The translations under genes and the position numbers were made by a program. From Pedobacter sp. MC2016-24 (lineage in GTDB: Bacteria; Bacteroidota; Bacteroidia; Sphingobacteriales; Sphingobacteriaceae), in contig NZ_JADFBX010000012.1 in the NCBI RefSeq assembly GCF_015223055.1, positions 62,001 through 126,000 of the forward strand: a stretch of DNA of 64,000 nucleotides, read 5' to 3'. Below, piece by piece: positions 1 through 8,226 of this stretch (positions are counted from its first letter, which is position 1; every line of letters begins with the position of its first letter). Under the pieces are notes generated by a model, which saw only the letters and a program-made list of their open reading frames with translations, was not told the DNA's origin and did no database searches.

Positions 1-2
1 CA

Positions 3-3000
3 AAAGAAAAAGGAATAGGCTTCATTCCGGCTTGCAGACTGGATTTGCTGGACGGCCCGAGTTTACTGGCTTATCCGACTGACCGGGAAGCTTATGGCAG
101 GCTATCTGCTTTATTGACTAAAGGTAATTTGCGGGCGGAAAAGGGCGATTGTCACCTTTCCCGGGCTGATGTTTATGAACACAGCAAGGGGATGTTGTTT
201 ACGGTGGTGACGCCAGACCGGCTGAACCGCAGGTTTAAGTTTGAGGATGATTTTGTGACGGCCCTGGCCCAATATCGGGAGGCTTTGGCTGGTCAGTTGT
301 ATCTTTCTGCCAGCAGGTCTTATTCTGGGTATGATGATAAACTCCTGTTTAGGTTGCAGCAGCTCTCTGATCGTTTTGGAATTCCATTAGCGGCTACCGG
401 AGATGTGCATTATCATGATCCTTCACGCAGGGAGTTGCAGGATGTGCTGACTTGTGTACGCGAGAAATGCACCATCCAGGAAGCAGGTTTCCGTTTGCAC
501 ATGAATGCGGAACGGTATATGAAACCGGTAGCGGAGATGCACCGGCTTTTCCGTAAGTATCCCCAGGCTTTGCGCAGCACGATGGAAATAGCTGAGGCCT
601 GCGGCTTTTCTTTGGATGAGCTGAAATATGTTTACCCGGAGGAAATTAACAGCAGTGGACGAGAGCCGCAGCAGGAACTGGAATACCTCTGCTGGAAAGG
701 CGCCCATGAATTTTATGGGCAGACCGTACCAGAAAAAGTGGTGAACATGATTGCGCATGAAATGGAGTTCGTTAAAAAAATGGACTATGCCAATTACTTT
801 CTTTTTGTAGAGGATATCGTGCGAGAAGCCCGCAGTCGTGGTATTTTATGCCAGGGTCGTGGATCTGCCGCAAACTCGGCGGTTTGTTTCTGCCTGGGTA
901 TTACCTCGGTCAATCCCATGAAATTTGATTTGTTGTTTGAGCGTTTCATTTCTTCAGAACGAAATGAGCCGCCGGATATTGATGTGGATTTCGAGCACGA
1001 AAGAAGGGAAGAGATCATTCAATATATTTATGATAAATACGGGCGTGACCGGGCGGCTATTGTGGCTACGGTAACGCAGCTGCATCAGCGGGGCGCGATC
1101 CGAGATGTAGGTAAGGCGATGGGCTTATCCGTGGATACGATCAATAGGTTGTCCGATTCAATTTGGGAGTTTACTGATGAATGGTTTGAAGGGAAAAGGG
1201 TTACTGAACAAGGCTTGAATCCCCAGGATTCGCATTTGAAAAAGACGCTGGAACTTACCGGGCAGATGATGGGTTTTCCAAGGCAGCTTGGGCAGCATAC
1301 CGGTGGATTTGTGGTGACCAATGGCAAGCTGACCGATTTGTGCCCGATACTAAATGCCCGGATGGAGCACCGGACGAATATTGAATGGAACAAGGATGAT
1401 ATCGATGCGCTTGGTTTTTTGAAAGTGGATGTGCTGGCTTTGGGTATGCTGACCTGCATCCGTAAAAATTTTGATCTTTGTAAGCAGCATTACGGTTTAA
1501 ACCTGACCCTGGCTAATGTTCCCCAGGATGATCCGGCGGTATATGATATGATCTGCCTGGCCGATACGTTGGGTGTTTTTCAGATTGAAAGCCGCGCGCA
1601 GATGTCGATGCTGCCGCGTCTAAAACCACGTGAGTTTTATGACCTGGTGATTGAAGTGGCTATTGTCAGACCTGGGCCAATCCAGGGGGATATGGTGCAT
1701 CCGTATTTGCGTAGACGTAATGGAGAAGAGCCTGTGGATTATCCTTCACCGGAACTCAAGGAGATTCTGGGGAGGACTTTAGGGGTGCCTTTATTCCAGG
1801 AACAGGCGATGAAGATTGCGATCGTTGCCGCTGGCTTTACGCCGGCTGAAGCGGATGGTTTGCGGCGTAGCATGGCAACTTTTAAGTTTAAAGGGATGGT
1901 GAACCAGTATGAACAAAAGCTGATTGATGGAATGATGCATAAGGGTTATACCGAGGAATTTGCCAAGCGGATTTTCAGGCAGCTGGAGGGTTTTGGGAGT
2001 TATGGTTTTCCGGAAAGCCATGCGGCTAGTTTTGCGCTGCTGGTGTATGTTTCCTGTTGGCTGAAGCATTATTACCCGGATGTGTTTGCAGCTGGTTTAC
2101 TTAACAGTATGCCGATGGGTTTTTATCAGCCGGCACAGATTGTGATCGATGCGCAAAAGCATGGGGTGGAGGTTCGCCCGGCGGATGTTAATTTTTCGAC
2201 CTGGAACAATTCACTGGAGGAGCAGTCTGGTAAGTATTTTTCGCTGCGGTTGGGTTTCCGGGAGATCAAGGGGATCAGGCAGGAGGAAATGGATATTTTA
2301 GTGGATCGCAGGGGAGAGGGATACAAAACGGTTACGGCTTTACGGGATGCTGGTATCGGCATGGCTACTTTGGAACGCCTGGCGGATGCGGATGCTTTTC
2401 GTTCTATGGGGATGGACCGCAGGAAAGCGCTTTGGGAAGTTTCGGCTTTGCAGGATATGCCGGTAGAGATTTTTAAAGGTCAGCCTTCAGAGAGTGTATT
2501 AGAGGCTCAGGTTGAATTGCCTTTAATGACTGAGGGTGAACATGTGGTGCAGGATTATGCGACGGTGGGTCTTTCGTTGAAGGCCCATCCGGTGAGTTTT
2601 GTCCGGCCGCAACTGGAGATGCTGCGTATTTTGTCTACCCATTTCATCAATAATGAATCAACAAATGGGCAATTGGTGAAGGTGGCGGGATTGGTGCTGG
2701 TACGGCAGCGACCAGGAACTGCGGGTGGCGTTTGTTTCATTACCATTGAAGATGAAACGGGTTATACTAACCTGGTGGTTTTTGAAAAATTATTTGAGAC
2801 CTATCGCAAGGAAATTCTGAATTCCCGGCTCTTGATGGTGGAGGGACGTTTACAACGTGAGGGACTGGTGGTGCATGTGATTGTGAGTAAATGTGTCGAC
2901 CTGACCAAGATGCTCGGTAAGCTGGTTCAGCATGAACAGGATGATCTGCCGGTGTTGACTTTAGCCAGGGCTGATGAAAAAAGTGCGCCTTACCCGGCTC

Positions 3001-3071
3001 AGAATAAGCGGACCCAAGTTCGGGAAGAGGTGCCTAAGGATGCTTTTCATGGTGGAAGGAATTTTAGGTGA
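3..3071 (+). CDS. dnaE2: Error-prone DNA polymerase DnaE2 (5' end outside window)
   Basis: Alpha-subunit-type (C-family) DNA polymerase of the DnaE2 branch, which does translesion synthesis, usually with ImuA/ImuB. The frame is open from base 3 and the sequence before the first possible start (TTG at 45) already reads as PHP-domain protein, so the true start lies upstream of the window. About 1022 residues are visible, close to full family length. The polymerase active-site motif PDIDVDFEHERREE is at 975-1016, preceded by the glycine-rich QGRGSAANSAV segment near 855-890. An OB-fold region follows near 2680-2890, and the end (HGGRNFR) is typical of DnaE2. imuA/imuB would be expected just upstream, which cannot be checked here. 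Confidence 0.95.
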   Translation, partial: KEKGIGFIPACRLDLLDGPSLLAYPTDREAYGRLSALLTKGNLRAEKGDCHLSRADVYEHSKGMLFTVVTPDRLNRRFKFEDDFVTALAQYREALAGQLYLSASRSYSGYDDKLLFRLQQLSDRFGIPLAATGDVHYHDPSRRELQDVLTCVREKCTIQEAGFRLHMNAERYMKPVAEMHRLFRKYPQALRSTMEIAEACGFSLDELKYVYPEEINSSGREPQQELEYLCWKGAHEFYGQTVPEKVVNMIAHEMEFVKKMDYANYFLFVEDIVREARSRGILCQGRGSAANSAVCFCLGITSVNPMKFDLLFERFISSERNEPPDIDVDFEHERREEIIQYIYDKYGRDRAAIVATVTQLHQRGAIRDVGKAMGLSVDTINRLSDSIWEFTDEWFEGKRVTEQGLNPQDSHLKKTLELTGQMMGFPRQLGQHTGGFVVTNGKLTDLCPILNARMEHRTNIEWNKDDIDALGFLKVDVLALGMLTCIRKNFDLCKQHYGLNLTLANVPQDDPAVYDMICLADTLGVFQIESRAQMSMLPRLKPREFYDLVIEVAIVRPGPIQGDMVHPYLRRRNGEEPVDYPSPELKEILGRTLGVPLFQEQAMKIAIVAAGFTPAEADGLRRSMATFKFKGMVNQYEQKLIDGMMHKGYTEEFAKRIFRQLEGFGSYGFPESHAASFALLVYVSCWLKHYYPDVFAAGLLNSMPMGFYQPAQIVIDAQKHGVEVRPADVNFSTWNNSLEEQSGKYFSLRLGFREIKGIRQEEMDILVDRRGEGYKTVTALRDAGIGMATLERLADADAFRSMGMDRRKALWEVSALQDMPVEIFKGQPSESVLEAQVELPLMTEGEHVVQDYATVGLSLKAHPVSFVRPQLEMLRILSTHFINNESTNGQLVKVAGLVLVRQRPGTAGGVCFITIEDETGYTNLVVFEKLFETYRKEILNSRLLMVEGRLQREGLVVHVIVSKCVDLTKMLGKLVQHEQDDLPVLTLARADEKSAPYPAQNKRTQVREEVPKDAFHGGRNFR

Positions 3072-3168
3072 AAATTTTTTAATACCGGTAGTCTCCCATG
3101 TAATTAGCGGCTTAAAATACCAGCCACCACACAATATAATCATTAAAAAAGCGTCTTTATAAATGAGA

Positions 3169-3223
3169 GCGTTAATTTAGATAAGCGGTGAGTGGTCGGA
3201 AGATCGTTCACCGCTTCTTTTTT
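3169..3223 (+). terminator. Terminator-like repeat, copy 1
   Basis: A 9-bp stem (AAGCGGTGA 3183-3191 with TCACCGCTT 3208-3216) followed by a T-run fits an intrinsic terminator serving dnaE2. The whole 55-bp block recurs at 7024-7078 with one mismatch, so it is also a dispersed direct repeat and not a private terminator. Confidence 0.75.
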
Positions 3224-3263
3224 CTGCAACAATAGCGTTCTAAATATAAGGGAAGCGCTGAAT

Positions 3264-3686
3264 CTAATATGTGATTGCCGGATTTACGATAGATAAATTA
3301 ACTTTATTCTTTTTATAAGTTCTATTGGGTAACTTCTCCACGATTTCCAGATCGTAAAATTTATCAAAGTCTTGTCCTTTGTCATACAACATTTTCTCTA
3401 GCTCCATCCATGATAAATACTTGTACTTCGGACGCTTTGAAAACCTCATGGTTTTGGATCGATTTACACTATAAATAAATGCAGGATATTTATATTGGTT
3501 CGCTTCAATGCTCCTGCAATAAAAAACGTAGCAAACGAATATAGCTTCTTTTTCAATGTTAAGGATTCTATTGGAAGGTCCAACATTAATTGTATCTGCC
3601 AGATAATAGACTTTTTGCTTTGTATCCTGGCCAAAACATAGGCTCGAAGATAAAAATGAGAATAAAATTAAAAATAGGTATTTCAT
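3264..3686 (-). CDS. Small secreted protein of unknown function (cassette gene B, full copy)
   Basis: No family recognised. About 140 residues from the ATG at 3686, which begins a clear signal peptide (MKYLFLILFSFLSSSLCFGQ); a longer reading from 3719 would put extra residues before the signal and is rejected. The mature part is basic and rich in Lys and Tyr. Its last 61 residues are nearly identical to a fragment encoded at 47685-47870, and its last roughly 25 codons recur as a dead relic at 7431-7506. It is the only one of the three copies with an intact gene B. Just downstream, only the junction sequence that normally leads into a second gene (gene A, intact at 47084) remains, so gene A seems deleted here. 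Confidence 0.7.
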   Translation of the reverse strand: MKYLFLILFSFLSSSLCFGQDTKQKVYYLADTINVGPSNRILNIEKEAIFVCYVFYCRSIEANQYKYPAFIYSVNRSKTMRFSKRPKYKYLSWMELEKMLYDKGQDFDKFYDLEIVEKLPNRTYKKNKVNLSIVNPAITY

Positions 3687-3727
3687 AAAGTAAAAGTATA
3701 AGCTAATTGGCAATGACAATACAATAT

Positions 3728-4309
3728 TTAAAGATATCTGGAAAGTAGATTAATGATTACGATCGGAATCGCACCGACAAGCTCCAGAATCGCCCCAAAA
3801 ATAGGCAATAGTAGGTATGCCCACCACGGATAACGGAATCGGGTTGTGGTACCATTGATCAAACTCATGATTGCGGGTATCACTTTCTGTTTATGATGCC
3901 ATAAGATCAAAATGGTTAAGATGATATAGAAAGGAATCCGTATGGTAAATGGGGTATATAGTCCCATAAAGGTCATGTCAAATACCAAGATATTTAACCA
4001 GATTGGAATTGACATAAATGCACCCAGGATTACCGTCCGATTGTAGATGAGAAAACCTCCCGAAATTATTTGAGAAATACCGACAAATGATTTGAATGGT
4101 TCATGGCCTGCAAGGTACCAGGACAAATTAAATAAACCAACATCTTTCAGCTTCAGCTGCATAGTCGCATCTGTCACGCCAAATTGCCCGTCTATGAGCT
4201 TAGAATAACCGTATTTAATCAATGTAATAGCCAGCCATATTCGGGCAATCAAAATGAAGTAGTCCCAAAGCAGGGCCTTGGATAGTTTAGAAACGGGAGC
4301 ATCTGTCAT
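3728..4309 (-). CDS. Multi-pass membrane protein, DoxX-like
   Basis: A 193-residue integral membrane protein with about five hydrophobic spans, roughly at residues 15-33, 75-95, 98-115, 120-137 and 160-185. The pattern (an N-terminal helix with IARIWLAITLIKYGYSKL, then alternating helices) resembles DoxX/MauE-type small quinone-linked membrane proteins, but no diagnostic motif was seen, so the family call is tentative. It lies 45 bp from the zinc-finger/YbjQ gene on the same strand and may share its transcript. Confidence 0.55.
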   Translation of the reverse strand: MTDAPVSKLSKALLWDYFILIARIWLAITLIKYGYSKLIDGQFGVTDATMQLKLKDVGLFNLSWYLAGHEPFKSFVGISQIISGGFLIYNRTVILGAFMSIPIWLNILVFDMTFMGLYTPFTIRIPFYIILTILILWHHKQKVIPAIMSLINGTTTRFRYPWWAYLLLPIFGAILELVGAIPIVIINLLSRYL

Positions 4310-4354
4310 TATACTAAATATAATATTAATTTTTTGTCTAACTTTTTTATGAAT

Positions 4355-5002
4355 TCAACTCAACGGCGGAACCTTAATCCGGTTCAATTCCGCAAGCCGT
4401 AAGGCTTGAATACTCAATTCGTCAATTTCTTCTTTAACAAAGGCAAAATTGTCCGACCACGATTTTACAACAACTGCAGTGCCTGCCATACAAACCATCA
4501 ACATACCTTTTCCGCCACCAACTTCCGAGTAATCAATATCTGTCGCTATTACCGCGTTTCCGCCCAACTGTAATGCGCTAAACCTCAATTTGTTTTTACA
4601 AAGGTTCTCACCATTTAGAAGTTTATTGCTCAATGCATCTGATTGGCTACCTAAGAAATCGGCCCATGAAGAAGATATTTCTGATAATAAACCTGTGCCA
4701 CTTACTGATTGAGCACTAACAATGCCAATCGGATCATATTCCCAATTTGTAGGCTGATGTGTCGTTAAAATAGGAACCAAATGCAGTTTAGGCTGTAATT
4801 TATTATTTAGCATCTCTATTTCCATTTTTACCGCCGCCAGATATTGTTGAATAAGCGGGGTGGCGCAACTGTTGCAATACGCCTTAGCCTTATCTTCCTT
4901 CAAATTATTGATAAATGCGGTAGCAGCGTCAGAAATGAGATATCTGGAGGTTAGCAAGCCATCTAATTTTCTATTGCAATTGGGGCAAACAGGGGTAGCC
5001 AT
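4355..5002 (-). CDS. Zinc-ribbon plus YbjQ (heavy-metal-binding) domain protein
   Basis: A 215-residue cytoplasmic protein. The N-terminus has paired cysteines CPNC (residues 6-9) and CNSC (about 43-46), consistent with one structural zinc site. Residues about 90-190 match the YbjQ/UPF0145 pattern: a GTGLLSEISSSWADFLG segment, then conserved ALQLGGNAVIATDIDYSEV and GTAVVV stretches. YbjQ domains form pentamers and are annotated as heavy-metal binding, but their function is not established. Fusion to a zinc ribbon occurs in other bacteria. It has no lipobox or signal peptide. Confidence 0.8.
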   Translation of the reverse strand: MATPVCPNCNRKLDGLLTSRYLISDAATAFINNLKEDKAKAYCNSCATPLIQQYLAAVKMEIEMLNNKLQPKLHLVPILTTHQPTNWEYDPIGIVSAQSVSGTGLLSEISSSWADFLGSQSDALSNKLLNGENLCKNKLRFSALQLGGNAVIATDIDYSEVGGGKGMLMVCMAGTAVVVKSWSDNFAFVKEEIDELSIQALRLAELNRIKVPPLS

Positions 5003-5067
5003 AGGAGTCGTTAATTATAGATAATGTTCTAATGTCGCACTTATTATTTTAAAATAGCAATATTTCT

Positions 5068-5094
5068 ATATAGCTATATTTTATTCTATATTAG
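5068..5094. repeat. Short AT-rich repeat shared with 46023-46049
   Basis: Twenty-six of 27 bases match the segment that overlaps the stop codon of the DUF2589-like gene ending at 46028. It contains the palindrome ATATAGCTATAT. It could be a terminator-like element or the relic of a copied gene end. Confidence 0.5.
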
Positions 5095-5098
5095 AATG

Positions 5099-5311
5099 TT
5101 AAATTAAGGTGAGGGCTTCGCCGCTTACTATTTTTTTAGCAATTTCATCACTTATAAAGCAAGTAAAATAAGTTTTATAATAGCTTCTTCCCACAAGTGC
5201 GGGCTTAGATGCTATGGTTTGCAATTCTAGCCAGGCATCGGTATCCATGATATACCACAATGCATCACCAGCATCCTGAATTCCGTTTTGGGACTGTGGC
5301 TCTTTTTTCAA
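5099..5311 (-). CDS. Small hypothetical protein (70 aa)
   Basis: A 70-residue soluble protein, Asp/Trp-rich in the middle (DALWYIMDTDAW), with no signal peptide and no family I recognise. It lies on the same strand as the YbjQ gene, about 97 bp upstream of it, with an AT-rich repeat between them. No strong ribosome-binding site helps decide whether it is translated. Confidence 0.45.
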   Translation of the reverse strand: MKKEPQSQNGIQDAGDALWYIMDTDAWLELQTIASKPALVGRSYYKTYFTCFISDEIAKKIVSGEALTLI

Positions 5312-5464
5312 AGAATATTTAACCAGGCGAGAACAGTAATTGGAGTTAGCAAGTGACGCATTGGCGTAATAAAATTGTATTTGTTACTTTCTAATCCTAT
5401 ATTACATTAACAACTTACAAATGAACCACCACACCTATGTTACTGTTATAAATTGGTAGATCAG

Positions 5465-6241
5465 ATGTTTAAAAACAAGACTTTATTAACACTTGCATGT
5501 ATATTTTGCTTTTTGGTGAGCAAAGCCCAAAGCGATACCAGAGAGGCCATCGTAACAATGCAAATGGAGGCTGGACATCCAGACAGGCCAGTTTTTAACA
5601 AAGTAGATACCTTTTTGGTGCGGAATGACTTTATCCTGGAGTCAATCAGGACGCTATATTCTAATAGCGAAACTGATCTAGGAACCGGGGTTACGAGAGA
5701 GCTTTCGGCAGGTAAAAGACTTCAATACTATAATCTGACCAATTACCGGGAGATGATCGGAATGAGTTTTGACCTTGAGAAAAAAGTAACTGCTAAATCA
5801 ATCCGAACCTACAAGGCATCTGATAATAAACTTGGGATTCGCTTTTTTAATGAACCTTATCTTAGCAATGGCTTAAGTATTTCAGACTTAACAAAAGATA
5901 AGGACACCATTATCAATGGGACAAAATGTTTCCTTATAAAAAATAATAGAGTAGTAACTGCGGTGGGGAATAAAGGAGCAACTGAAAAGATTTTGCAGGT
6001 TCGGATAGCAATCAATCCATCTCTTAAATCTTATGATTTTCCTTTTATTAGTGAAAAGATTGTCCAACAATTTGGAGGTGGTGCTATTGTCTACGTAACT
6101 TTTCTAGCCGAAAATGGTTCTAAAACAACGGTACGCTATAATTATTCTCCTTTCACACCAGTTGAAAAAAGTTTGTTCGACCATTATCAGATGATATATA
6201 ACACAAACTTGACTCTGCTTGATAACTTTAAGAAGAAGTAA
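5465..6241 (+). CDS. Secreted protein of unknown function
   Basis: 258 residues from the ATG at 5465, beginning with a signal peptide (MFKNKTLLTLACIFCFLVSKAQ). A TTG start at 5453 is possible but would put four extra residues before the signal. The mature part is beta-rich in appearance and ends in a lysine tail. It resembles GLPGLI-type and other Bacteroidota periplasmic proteins in layout only; I do not assign a family. Its last 14 bases overlap the tail of the opposite-strand DUF2625 remnant. Confidence 0.7.
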   Translation: MFKNKTLLTLACIFCFLVSKAQSDTREAIVTMQMEAGHPDRPVFNKVDTFLVRNDFILESIRTLYSNSETDLGTGVTRELSAGKRLQYYNLTNYREMIGMSFDLEKKVTAKSIRTYKASDNKLGIRFFNEPYLSNGLSISDLTKDKDTIINGTKCFLIKNNRVVTAVGNKGATEKILQVRIAINPSLKSYDFPFISEKIVQQFGGGAIVYVTFLAENGSKTTVRYNYSPFTPVEKSLFDHYQMIYNTNLTLLDNFKKK

Positions 6242-6584
6242 TAATTTGAGAATTAAGGCAAAACTGGTTTTTCGCCACTTTCATTTTCGCAAACACAATA
6301 GTCCAAAGAGCGGGTACGAAATTGAACACCTGATTGCCATCAATCTTTTTCACATCCGCTTTCCAATTATCCCACCTCAGGCCTTTGTAAAAAACATTAA
6401 GGTCTTTGTTAAAGCAAAAGTCTAGAAACTGCGAATAGGTGATGTCCAAGGCTTCATATTCCAAACCATCCGGCGAAAAATAATATATGTTGCCTAGGTT
6501 CTTACCTTTAGCTGTTTTAATCCATTCTGACACCAGGGGCCAGCCTGGGTCATCTGTATTAACGAGTTCCTCAAATGATTTCAT
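6228..6584 (-). pseudogene. DUF2625 protein with internal deletion
   Basis: Starts MKSFEELVNTDDPGWPLVSE, the typical DUF2625 N-terminus, then jumps directly at about residue 27 to the family's C-terminal half (GNIYYFSPDGLEYEALDITY, FYKGLRW). DUF2625 proteins are usually a little over 200 residues. Here about 70-80 central residues are missing in frame, and after the PALWT segment the sequence no longer looks like the family. I read it as a broken gene that still has an open frame of 118 codons. The function of the family is unknown. A start at 6641 is less likely because the family motif begins at 6584. Confidence 0.7.
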
Positions 6585-6654
6585 ATTGGATTGACATAGT
6601 GCTGTTGAGTAGTAGGATAAACCACTATTTTCCAAGATCAAATGGTATTACAAA

Positions 6655-7017
6655 TTATATGCTAACTTGCCAATATCCTGTTTTGTCTGATCCAACTCTA
6701 CTAATACGGCCTTGTTCCTTTAATTTATCAAGGTCACGGATCAAGGTTCTCCTGCTTACATCAATTGTCTTTGCCAAATCATCAATTGACACGTGATTAT
6801 TTTTGAAAATCTCCTCTAAAATCACGCTTAATCTATCCTTATTTACAGTGTCATTTAGAGTGCCATTTACAGTGTCATTTACAGTGTCACTTGGAATAAG
6901 GGTTGATGTTTTCTGCGCTTTATATCCCAGTTCAGTAACAAAACCGCCAACTTGTTCCTGATACTTAAAAGTCATAGTAGGGTATTGCTTTATCTCTTTA
7001 CTTAGCTTGATACAAAT
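6655..7017 (-). pseudogene. C-terminal winged-helix fragment of a Schlafen/AlbA_2-type regulator
   Basis: The open frame runs without a convincing start from 7017; the first ATG at 6975 gives 106 residues. It contains a low-complexity stretch of repeated N-D/G-T-V/L-N units (about residues 31-45) followed by a DeoR-like winged helix (VSIDDLAKTIDVSRRTLIRD LDKL). This arrangement is typical of the C-terminus of COG2865-like regulators with an N-terminal AlbA_2 and an ATPase-like domain; both are absent here. The frame ends against the 55-bp repeat at 7024, so the 5' part was probably lost when that repeat was brought in. Confidence 0.55.
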
Positions 7018-7023
7018 CTAAAG

Positions 7024-7078
7024 GCGTTAATTTAGATAAGCGGTGAGTGGTCGGAGGATCGTTCACCGCTTCTTTTTT
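7024..7078 (+). repeat. Terminator-like repeat, copy 2
   Basis: 54 of 55 bases are identical to 3169-3223. It has the same stem (7038-7046 with 7063-7071) and a T-run. No intact plus-strand gene ends here, so its presence is better explained by duplication or recombination than by a local termination role. Confidence 0.75.
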
Positions 7079-7181
7079 ATATTCCACAGAGTCTACAGCT
7101 GTGTTTAATCTGAAATAAATTATATCTATGTGATAACGGCCTATTACTGTAACCAAATGTCAATTCGATCAAATTAAATAA

Positions 7182-7430
7182 CTAATTCATTTTTTGGACT
7201 GGCGCATGATATAAACTATCCTTAACACTTGGAATTTTAAAATACTTATTAAGATCGTAAAATGGGTGGTAGGCTTCGTTCATGAATATCACTCCAGATA
7301 TACTTTCCTTGTTTATTGCTATACCTTTTATAGATTAAATCATTACTCATTACACGGTATGCTACATGATCATTATGATGACTATAAGCAAAAAACAAGA
7401 ATGAGTGATATAGATACAAACTTCTTCTTA
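7182..7430 (-). pseudogene. Decayed cassette gene A start fused to an unidentified gene tail
   Basis: On the minus strand, 7430-7388 matches the signal-peptide start of the intact gene at 47680, but the start codon is now AAG and an in-frame stop follows after the SLILVFCL-like segment. Beyond it the strand reads as a gene tail in two frames: a piece ending ..KYIWSDIHE, then after a shift HPFYDLNKYFKIPSVKDS to a stop at 7182. None of this can be expressed as one protein. The tail was not recognised and does not match gene A. Confidence 0.5.
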
Positions 7431-7506
7431 AATCTAATATGTGATTGCCAGATTTACGATAGATAAATTAACTATATTCTTTTTATAGGTTCTAATGGGT
7501 AACTTT
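7431..7506 (-). pseudogene. 3' relic of cassette gene B
   Basis: About 75 bp match the 3' end of the gene ending at 3264 and of the fragment ending at 47685, with a handful of differences. Only the last roughly 25 codons are present, directly followed by the stop of the frameshifted gene at 7508. Confidence 0.7.
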
Positions 7507-7507
7507 C

Positions 7508-8222
7508 CTATTCCCACCACTTTTCATTTTCTTTCTTCTTGCCCAAATCGACATCTTCTTCAGTTTCTCCAAATCTGGTAAGAATTAAATATTTCCACCC
7601 TTTGTTGGAATATTTAAAATCTGGAGTAAATTCTCCTGCACCGATATCTAATTTTTTACTTTCTGGAATCCGGTAATCGCCCCAGTTACATTTTTTGGCA
7701 ACTTTTGTGCGGTAACTGGTCCAAATACCTTGGAACTGATTGTTTCTGAAGCCATCACTATTAAATTTCAAGGCATCATAGCGAAAGTTCTTTTGATGAT
7801 CAATGATAAATCGGGTAGTAAAACTTCCAATTAGTGATCCCGTAGCGCTAAAATTTTTATCTTCATATAGCTGAAAATTTCCCATAGCGTAACCAAGCTG
7901 ATATTCTGGGTAGGTTTTGTTTTTTTGAATTACAGCCCTTATCACCTTAAGTTTGCCGGAAAAAGTTCTAATGGTTTCTCTAACTTTCGTTTTTCCTGTA
8001 ACCAGATATTGATAAGGATTATTAGAATCTTTTGTTATAGAAGTGAAATGGATGTAAAAGTTCGGCATCTTCTGCTATAATATGTTCTGCTGCAATGATT
8101 TTTGATAAATCATAATTGCTGATTTCATGGTAAAAATCTTTATCTTTTACTACCTGAGCACATAAATCTGCTGTACACCCAAGTGTTAAAAAAGAAAACA
8201 GACAGACGAGCAATCGTTTCAT
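7508..8222 (-). pseudogene. Secreted protein, frameshifted
   Basis: Two overlapping frames together make one gene. 8222-8022 gives a signal peptide (MKRLLVCLFSFLTLGCTADLCAQ) and about 32 mature residues. The sequence then continues in another frame to 7508 with about 180 residues (YQYLVTGKTKVRE.., IDHQKNFRYDALKFNSDG.., ending in a KKKENEKWW tail). The shift lies near 8055-8068. It may be a true frameshift mutation or a sequencing error. The product family is not recognised. The start is 4 bp from the stop of the upstream lipoprotein gene, so the two form an operon. Confidence 0.6.
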
Positions 8223-8226
8223 CTCG

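Noticed and set aside
45..47. TTG as the start of the polymerase gene
   Set aside because: The reading frame before it already encodes family-typical PHP-domain residues to the edge of the window, so the gene begins outside.
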